Of a stretch of DNA of 64,000 nt, positions 58,933 through 64,000 are shown piece after piece. Position 1 is the first letter of the stretch. Every line of letters starts with the position of its first letter. Source of the DNA: Palsa-504 sp963822765 (lineage in GTDB: Bacteria; Actinomycetota; Actinomycetes; Streptosporangiales; Streptosporangiaceae); the NCBI GenBank assembly GCA_963822765.1, contig CAWGJL010000048.1:248001-312000 (forward strand). Reading direction: 5' to 3'. The notes under the pieces are model-generated. The model saw nothing but the letters and a program-made list of their open reading frames with translations. It made no database searches and was not told the DNA's origin. A program made the position numbers and the translations under genes.

Positions 58933-59931
58933 CTACGGACGGCCGCGCGGACTCCGGGTAAGCGCCGGGTCGCGCACGACCACATCACCGAGCGCCACGT
59001 CGATCCGGCTCATCAGGGCGGCATCCAGCCGAACGCCCGCCGCCTTCACGTTCTCCCGTACCTGCTCGGGCCGGGTGGCGCCGACGATGGCCGCGGACAC
59101 GTTCGGGTTCTGCAGCGTCCAGGCCACCGCAAGCTGGGCCATCGAGAGCCCGGCGTCGGCCGCGATCGGCGCCAGCCGCTGCACCGCGGTGAGCACGTCG
59201 TCCGTGAGCAGGTCCGTCATGAACACCGAACCGGAGGGGTCGGTCGCGCGCGAGTCCGCTGGCGGCGGGGAACCGGGAAGATACTTGCCGGTCAGCGCGC
59301 CCTGCGCGATCGGTGACCAGACGATCTGGCCGATGCCCTCCTTCTCGCACAGCGGAACCACCTCGGCCTCGATGACCCGCCACAGCATGTTGTACTGCGG
59401 CTGGTTCGACACGATCCGGTCCAGGCCGAGCTCGCCGGCCGCCTGCAGCGCGGCCGAAATCTCCTCGGCACGCCACTCCGAGACGCCCACGTAAAGCACC
59501 TTGCCCGCCCGGACCAGGTCGTCGAAGGCACGCATGGTCTCTTCGATCGGGGTCTCGTGGTCGTACCGGTGCGCCTGGTACAGGTCGACGTAGTCCGTGC
59601 CCAGCCTGCGCAGCGAGGCGTGCAGGGACTCGGTGATGTGCTTGCGGGACAGGCCCCGGTCGTTCGGCCCGTCGCCGGTGGGCCAGTACACCTTGGTGAA
59701 GACCTCGATGGACTCGCGCCGCACGCCGTCCAGGGCCCGCCCGAGGACCGCCTCGGCCCGCCCGTTCGCGTACCCGTCGGCGGTGTCGAAGGTGGTGATG
59801 CCCTCGTCCAGCGCGGCCCGCACGCACGCGACGGCGGCCTCCTCCTCCACCTGGGAACCGTGGGTGATCCAGTTTCCGTACGCGATCTCGCTGATCTTCA
59901 GGCCGCTCTGGCCCAGGTGCCGGTAGTCCAT
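58933..59931 (-). CDS. Aldo/keto reductase
   Basis: 332 residues. MDYRHLGQSGLKISEIAYGNW, TTFDTADGYANGRAEAVLG (catalytic Asp and Tyr), EVFTKVYWP (Lys), DYVDLYQAHRYDHETPIEETMRAFDDLVRAGKVLYVGVSEW (His in QAHR) and AAIVGATRPEQVRENVKA (NADPH phosphate site). Similar in pattern to the Kv-beta/YghZ branch. Reduces aldehydes or ketones with NADPH; substrate unknown. DUF3043 gene precedes it by 12 bases on the same strand, so they are probably co-transcribed. Confidence 0.92.
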   Translation of the reverse strand: MDYRHLGQSGLKISEIAYGNWITHGSQVEEEAAVACVRAALDEGITTFDTADGYANGRAEAVLGRALDGVRRESIEVFTKVYWPTGDGPNDRGLSRKHITESLHASLRRLGTDYVDLYQAHRYDHETPIEETMRAFDDLVRAGKVLYVGVSEWRAEEISAALQAAGELGLDRIVSNQPQYNMLWRVIEAEVVPLCEKEGIGQIVWSPIAQGALTGKYLPGSPPPADSRATDPSGSVFMTDLLTDDVLTAVQRLAPIAADAGLSMAQLAVAWTLQNPNVSAAIVGATRPEQVRENVKAAGVRLDAALMSRIDVALGDVVVRDPALTRSPRGRP

Positions 59932-59943
59932 GATCTCCCGATC

Positions 59944-60582
59944 CTAGAATTTGTCTCCTGGCCGAACCCGCGGGGCCGGGATCCGGAACCGCCGGATCTG
60001 CAGCGCGCGCATCACCGCGTACAGGGTCAGGCCGCGGGTGGACTCGCCCGGCAGCCGCTCGGCGATCAGCCTGCGCAGGCTGCGCCGGATGACCTGGGCG
60101 TCGACGAGGATGACCACGACCAGCACCAGGACCAGCGGCGAGATGTACTGCTGCTCGGTCTTGTTGCGCAGGAACACGGCGGCGAGCAGGAGCACCAGGA
60201 TGTACATGTAGTACTCGCTGATCCGGCGCTTGGAGTCGATGTAGTCACGGGCCAGCGCGCGAGCCGGGCCGCGGTCGCGCGGGTTGAGCGCCCACGACTC
60301 GCCCTGCTTCATCGCCTCGTACTTGCGCGCCCGGTCGCCGCGGGCCCTGGACTTCTCCTCAGGGGTGCGCGGCGCGGCCGGCGCCCGGGACCGGGATCCG
60401 GATCCGGTGATTGGCTGGCGGCGGTTGCGCTCGGCCTCACTGCGCTTGGGCGTGGGCCGCCCCTTGGCCGCCTCGGCGGGAGAACGAGGCTGTTTGGCTT
60501 CTGCCGGGCCGTCCGGGCTCTGCGCGCCCGGGGAATCCTGGGACGTGCCGTCCGTCGCCCCGGCGCTACGGCGTCGGAACAC
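59944..60582 (-). CDS. DUF3043 family membrane protein
   Basis: 212 residues. A charged, Pro/Ser/Arg-rich N-terminal half (PTPKRSEAERNRRQPITGS), the conserved WALNPRDRGPARALARDYIDSKRRISEYYM, then two membrane helices (YILVLLLAAVFLR and PLVLVLVVVILVDAQVI) and a C-terminal GLTLYAVMRALQIRRFRIPAPRVRPGD. This is the actinobacterial DUF3043 pattern. Function unknown. Divergent from pspA with a 14-base palindrome between. Confidence 0.88.
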   Translation of the reverse strand: MFRRRSAGATDGTSQDSPGAQSPDGPAEAKQPRSPAEAAKGRPTPKRSEAERNRRQPITGSGSRSRAPAAPRTPEEKSRARGDRARKYEAMKQGESWALNPRDRGPARALARDYIDSKRRISEYYMYILVLLLAAVFLRNKTEQQYISPLVLVLVVVILVDAQVIRRSLRRLIAERLPGESTRGLTLYAVMRALQIRRFRIPAPRVRPGDKF

Positions 60583-60650
60583 GCGCTCAGCTTAGCCCCG
60601 GGGCATCAGCACAGTGGTAGCTCGCATGCCGGCGACCGCGTAGGGTGGAA

Positions 60651-60664
60651 TGCGACTAGTCGCA
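60651..60664. promoter_or_regulatory. Palindrome TGCGACTAGTCGCA between DUF3043 and pspA
   Basis: A perfect 14-base palindrome 100 bases upstream of the chosen pspA start and 69 from the DUF3043 start. In actinobacteria ClgR controls pspA through CGC-N-GCG type boxes; this palindrome is not an obvious ClgR box, so the regulator is open. Confidence 0.45.
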
Positions 60665-60763
60665 CGGGCTCGTCCGCCGTCTAGCCGGGTGCCCGGCCAC
60701 CCTCGGCCAGGTCGCGCGGCCACGTCGGCGGCGTGGATGTAAATGAAGGGGACGGCCGCGCGT

Positions 60764-61735
60764 ATGGGCGTGATGAAGCGAGTCTCACTTGTCTTCAAGG
60801 CCAAGGCCAATAAGGCCCTGGACAAAATGGAAGACCCGCGTGAGACTCTGGACTACTCCTACCAGCGGCAGCTCGAACTGCTGACGAAGGTCCGCCGCGG
60901 GGTAGCGGACGTCGCCACGTCGCGTAAGCGCGTCGAGCTGCAGATGAACCAGCTACAGCAGCAATCGAACAAGCTCCAGGACCAGGCGCGCAAGGCGCTC
61001 TCGATGGGCCGGGAGGACCTGGCCCGGGAGGCGCTCGGGCGCAAGTCGTCGGCGCAGGGCCAGCTGGACGAACTGCAGACGCAGTATGCCCAGCTGCAGG
61101 GCGAGGAAGAGAAGCTGACCCTCGCCTCCCAGCGCCTGCAGGCCAAGGTGGACGCCTTCCGGACCAGGAAGGAGACCATCAAGGCCACCTACACCGCGGC
61201 CGAGGCGCAGACCAGGATCAACGAGGCGTTCTCCGGCATCTCCGAGGAGATGGGCGACGTCGGCATGGCGATCCAGCGCGCCGAGGACAAGACCGCCCAG
61301 ATGCAGGCTCGGGCGGGTGCGATCGACGAGCTGATGGCCTCCGGCGCGCTCGACGACGCGGTGGGCGGCCATCGCGACGACATCCAGTCCGAGCTGGACA
61401 TGATGAGCGCCAGCAGCGACGTCGAGCGAGAGCTGGCCATGCTCAAGGGCGAGATCACCGCGGCCGCCCCCAAGCAGCTCGAGGGCGGCGCGCAGAACGG
61501 CGCCGGCCAGGGAACCCAGGCGAATCAGGGATACCAGGCGCCCCCGCAGCCGCAGCAGGAGCAAGGACCGTACGCGCCGCCAGCACCTCCCCAGCCGAGC
61601 CAGCCGAATCAGCAGAATCAGCAAGCCCAGCAGGCTCAGCAGGCTCAGCAGAATCAGCAAGCCCAGCCCGCCGGGTTCCCCGTCTCCGACCTGCCCGGTC
61701 TGCAGGACGAGCCGCAGGATGGTGACAGATCGTGA
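60764..61735 (+). CDS. pspA: PspA/IM30 phage-shock-like envelope stress protein
   Basis: 323 residues. MKRVSLVFKAKANKALDKMEDPRETLDYSYQRQLELLTKVRRGVADVATSRKRVELQMNQLQQQSNKLQDQARKAL starts the long coiled coil; RINEAFSGISEEMGDVGMAIQRAEDKTAQMQARAGAIDELMASGALDD continues it to about residue 235. Unlike proteobacterial PspA it ends in a Gln/Pro-rich tail (QQNQQAQQAQQAQQNQQAQ). The ATG at 60764 gives the family start; 60743 and 60773 are alternatives. ESCRT-III-like scaffold that stabilises stressed membrane. The next gene overlaps by four bases. Confidence 0.92.
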   Translation: MGVMKRVSLVFKAKANKALDKMEDPRETLDYSYQRQLELLTKVRRGVADVATSRKRVELQMNQLQQQSNKLQDQARKALSMGREDLAREALGRKSSAQGQLDELQTQYAQLQGEEEKLTLASQRLQAKVDAFRTRKETIKATYTAAEAQTRINEAFSGISEEMGDVGMAIQRAEDKTAQMQARAGAIDELMASGALDDAVGGHRDDIQSELDMMSASSDVERELAMLKGEITAAAPKQLEGGAQNGAGQGTQANQGYQAPPQPQQEQGPYAPPAPPQPSQPNQQNQQAQQAQQAQQNQQAQPAGFPVSDLPGLQDEPQDGDRS

Positions 61736-62010
61736 TCGTCAGGATCCTCGGCGAGGGCCAGTTCCGGGTCGACGACGCGGCGACCGCCGAGCTGAACCAG
61801 CTTGACGCCGCCCTTGAGACCGCGGTCGAGCGTCGCGACGAGGCCGCCTTCACCGACGCGCTGACTAACCTTTTGGCCCAGGTTCGGGCGCATGGATCAC
61901 CTTTGCCCCCGGATATCCTTGAAGAGTCGGAGCTGATCCTGCCTCACGAGGACTCCAGCATGGACGAGGTACGCAAGCTGCTCACGGACGAAGGCCTTAT
62001 TCCAGGCTGA
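61732..62010 (+). CDS. pspAA: PspA-associated protein PspAA
   Basis: 92 residues: MIVRILGEGQFRVDDAATAELNQLDAALETAVERRDEAAFTDALTNLLAQVRAHGSPLPPDILEESELILPHEDSSMDEVRKLLTDEGLIPG. This is the PspAA domain typical of actinobacterial psp clusters, directly after pspA. GTG start overlaps the pspA stop (GTGA). Probably a partner or regulator of PspA; mechanism not known in detail. Confidence 0.9.
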   Translation: MIVRILGEGQFRVDDAATAELNQLDAALETAVERRDEAAFTDALTNLLAQVRAHGSPLPPDILEESELILPHEDSSMDEVRKLLTDEGLIPG

Positions 62011-62046
62011 AAGCCGGGCTGACCCGAGGACATACGGGGGTCCTCA

Positions 62047-62066
62047 CCCGGCCGGAACCGGCCGGG
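62047..62066 (+). terminator. GC-rich hairpin after pspAA
   Basis: CCCGGCCGG (62047-62055) pairs with CCGGCCGGG (62058-62066) with only two bases between, so the real loop would be larger. It lies 37 bases past the pspAA stop with no U-tract. It could be a terminator or processing site before htpX. Confidence 0.4.
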
Positions 62067-62196
62067 AATCAGCCCAGAGCAGACTTGCGGACGTCGTTCA
62101 GCTAAGGCTCAGCATCCGTCGGATACATTTCAGCTAGGTAGTGCTGGTGGCACCCGGAGGGCAACAACCCGATCGGGGCCGAACGGAGGTGGCGCC

Positions 62197-63154
62197 ATGG
62201 CGGCGCGTACCAGGTATGCGCCTGACCGGGGGCTGTCGGTGCGGATGACCGCGACGATGTTCCTGCTCGGGCTAGTGTTTGTCGGTTTTGTCGCTGCGAT
62301 CATCGGTATCGGAGCCGCGACTCACGCGTCCGACGCCGTGATCGTGCTGTTCGCGGTGGTTCTCGCCGGCGGTTTCGCCATCGGGTCGCTGTTCTACTCC
62401 GACAAGATCGCGCTCAGCACGGCGGGCGCGAAGGAGGTCAGCCCGAACGACAGGAAGCGCCTGTAGCTGCATGGCATCGTGGACCGCGTGTGCGCGCTGG
62501 CCGACATGCCCAAGCCGCGGATCGCCATCGCCAGATCCCCTTGCCGAACGCCTTCGCGACCGGGCGCAACGCCGACAAGGCGGTGCTCTGCGTGACCACC
62601 GGGCTGATGGGCAGGCTCACGCCCGAGGAGCTCGAGGGCGTCATCGCCCACGAGATGTCGCACGTGGCGCACAAGGACGTCCAGGTCATGACGATCGCGT
62701 CGTTCCTGGCCATCGTCGCCGCGCTGCTGATCAGGTTCTCCTTCTACGGCGAGCTGTTCGGCGGCGGCCGCCGAAGCGCAACAACAACAACGGCGGCGCC
62801 CTGCCCATCTTCCTCATCATCATGGGCGTGAGCATCGCTGTCTACGCGATCAGCTTCCTGCTCATCCGGCTGCTGTCCCGGTACCGTGAGCTGGCCGCGG
62901 ACCGCAGCGGCGCGCTGCTCACCGGCCAGCCCAGCGAGCTGAAGAGCGCGCTGCTCAAGGTCAGCCAGGGCATCAACAGGATCCCGACCAAGGACCTGCG
63001 CAGCGCCGAGCCGCTGAACGCGTTCTTCTTCGCTCCGGCCGCGCACCTGACCGGCGGGAAGAGCCTGTCCTCGATCTTCTCCACCCACCCGAGCCTCGAG
63101 CGCAGGCTGGCCGAGCTGGACAAGGTCCAGCAGCAGCTCAACCAGGCCCGGTAA
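62197..63154 (+). pseudogene. htpX: HtpX-like membrane zinc metalloprotease, broken by one stop and two frameshifts
   Basis: Start MAARTRYAPDRGLSVRMTATMFLLGLVFVGFVAAIIGIGAA (first helix), then a second helix VLFAVVLAGGFAIGSLFYSDKIAL. A TAG at 62464 interrupts KRL-stop-LHGIVDRVCALADMPKPRIAIA. A shift near 62530 leads to LPNAFATGRNADKAVLCVTTGLMGRLTPEELEGVIAHEMSHVAHKDVQVMT, with the HExxH zinc motif intact. A shift near 62770 leads to NNNNGGALPIFLIIMGVSIAVYAISFLLIRLLSRYRELAADRSGALLTGQP, holding the third ligand Glu. GGAGG precedes ATG 62197. Membrane protein quality control in the psp cluster. Confidence 0.82.
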
Positions 63155-63165
63155 GGACGTAGCGA

Positions 63166-63747
63166 GTGGGCTTCCTGGACACCCTGCTGGGCCGGACCAA
63201 GCCGGTCCCGCCCAAGCTGGATGACCTGTTCGCGCTGCCGTCGGCGGCGATCACGCTCGACGCCGGAACCGGGTTCAAGCCCACCGGTTCCGGCTCGGTG
63301 TGCTTCCGCCCGGTCGAGGGCCGCTCCTTCTCCGACGTGCAGAAGGAAGTGCAGGAGCTGCTCAACATGGACTCGGGCAGCGAGGGCGGCCTGCCGGTCG
63401 AGGTGACCAAGGACTCCTACGGCTTCACCTGGCTGGTCAGCTCGCACATGTCCGACCAGCTCGACACGCTGGTCACCGACCTGCACGCGGTCAACTCCTC
63501 GCTGGTCGACGCCGGCTTCGGCCCGCAGCTGCTGTGCACCCTGGTCGCCTTCCGGGACGACCAGGAGCGCCGGCTGGGCCTGATCTACCTGTACAAGCGG
63601 GGCACGTTCTACCCGTTCGCGCCGCTGGACGGCCAGCAACGGGACAACGCGCTGGAGCTCCAGGTCAAAGGCGTCGTCGGCGACGACCTGAAGTGGGAAC
63701 CTGACCTGTCCCGCTGGTTCCCCGTCTGGGGCGCCCCCGGGCTATAG
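63166..63747 (+). CDS. pspAB: PspA-associated protein PspAB
   Basis: 193 residues: GFLDTLLGRTKPVPPKLDDLFALPSAAITLDAGTGFKPTGSGSVCFRPVEGRSFSDVQKEVQELL and DSYGFTWLVSSHMSDQLDTLVTDLHAVNSSLVDAGFGPQLLCTLVAFRD. Matches the PspAB family that accompanies pspA-pspAA-htpX in actinobacteria. GTG 63166 is 12 bases after the htpX stop. Soluble; role unknown but tied to envelope stress by gene neighbourhood. Confidence 0.9.
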   Translation: MGFLDTLLGRTKPVPPKLDDLFALPSAAITLDAGTGFKPTGSGSVCFRPVEGRSFSDVQKEVQELLNMDSGSEGGLPVEVTKDSYGFTWLVSSHMSDQLDTLVTDLHAVNSSLVDAGFGPQLLCTLVAFRDDQERRLGLIYLYKRGTFYPFAPLDGQQRDNALELQVKGVVGDDLKWEPDLSRWFPVWGAPGL

Positions 63748-63857
63748 AGAACTCCGGTGCGAGTGGCTGGAATGCGCCCGCACCGCTTATCGTTGGGATT
63801 GCACGTGGGGATGCCCCACGCCGCAGCATGCGGCACACGAACCAGGCGGGAGCTAAG

Positions 63858-64000
63858 GTGACTGTTCAGCAAGAGGCCACAGAGGGCATCATCCTGACCG
63901 AGGGCGCGGCTGCCAAGGTGAGTGGCCTGCTCGCCCAGGAGGGCCGGGACGACCTGAGGCTGCGCATCGCGGTCCAGCCGGGCGGCTGCTCGGGGCTTCG
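63858..64000 (+). CDS. erpA: HesB/IscA-type iron-sulfur insertion protein (ErpA-like), 3' end beyond window
   Basis: The first 47 codons read VTVQQEATEGIILTEGAAAKVSGLLAQEGRDDLRLRIAVQPGGCSGLR. ILTEGAAAKVSGLL and RIAVQPGGCSG are the opening of A-type iron-sulfur carriers; the first conserved Cys is present, the terminal CxC lies outside. GTG 63858 follows GGGAG by five bases. Carries iron-sulfur clusters to target enzymes. Confidence 0.88.
   Translation, partial: MTVQQEATEGIILTEGAAAKVSGLLAQEGRDDLRLRIAVQPGGCSGL

Noticed and set aside
1..64000. tRNA or rRNA genes, prophage, or a large antibiotic gene cluster
   Set aside because: No cloverleaf-like segments, structural phage genes, or PKS/NRPS/RiPP core genes were recognised.

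Overview
The window is GC-rich DNA with dense, often overlapping genes, GTG starts and actinobacterial families (DUF3043, DUF3054, PspA/PspAA/PspAB, YtrA-type GntR, S1C protease with a Gly/Pro/Tyr-rich head). It looks like a chromosomal segment of a soil-type actinobacterium, perhaps Streptosporangiales or a relative (the order is inference). I saw no tRNA, rRNA, CRISPR array or prophage.

Layout. 1-5.3 kb: a LacI-family regulator with three AAGCGCTT boxes, an NAD-dependent epimerase and a large secreted GH15 glucodextranase/glucoamylase. 5.3-9.9 kb: an OtrA/Tet(M)-type ribosomal protection GTPase behind a GntR-ABC transporter operon with a palindromic operator. 9.9-17.3 kb: a frame-broken membrane protein, a short threonyl-tRNA synthetase (one frameshift) behind a Thr-codon leader peptide, a YciI protein, a remnant of a helicase-nuclease, isochorismatase, DUF3054, a zinc alcohol dehydrogenase and an HtrA-like protease. 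17.4-24.3 kb: a glycosyltransferase pair with a deleted GDSL hydrolase, an amidase, small genes, a VOC/MarR divergon and a nitroreductase.

24.3-36 kb is the most unusual part. A radical SAM enzyme and an aspartate-carbamoyltransferase-like enzyme converge on a tightly packed six-gene operon: sigma factor, small Cys/His protein, CHAT caspase-like protease, ATP-grasp enzyme, a large protein with a SIR2-like glycine motif, and an nSTAND1-type NTPase ending in pentapeptide-like repeats. Every frame here is intact. The component set matches what is known of NTP-dependent biological conflict (anti-phage or self-killing) systems, but I do not recognise this exact combination.

36-46.3 kb: deoC with two aldehyde dehydrogenase genes, a membrane protein, an IS1182-like element inserted in the loop of a terminator-like hairpin, DUF3500, a cation diffusion facilitator, purine nucleoside phosphorylase and a DedA protein. 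46.3-57.7 kb: a pentose/xyloside utilisation locus (ABC importer, GH31 alpha-xylosidase, LacI regulator, GH127 arabinofuranosidase, xylA, xylB) in which six genes carry apparent frameshifts. 57.9-64 kb: an ATP-binding regulator, aldo/keto reductase, DUF3043 and the envelope-stress cluster pspA-pspAA-htpX-pspAB, ending in a partial erpA.

Two themes cross the window. A short element whose minus strand reads AGG(T/G)H-x-x-PFG-(x)-KK occurs three times, each time just upstream of a minus-strand gene. Frame breaks are numerous but confined to certain segments, so they reflect either local sequence error or real decay. Only 51494-51810 exceeds 300 bases without a gene; its contents are listed.
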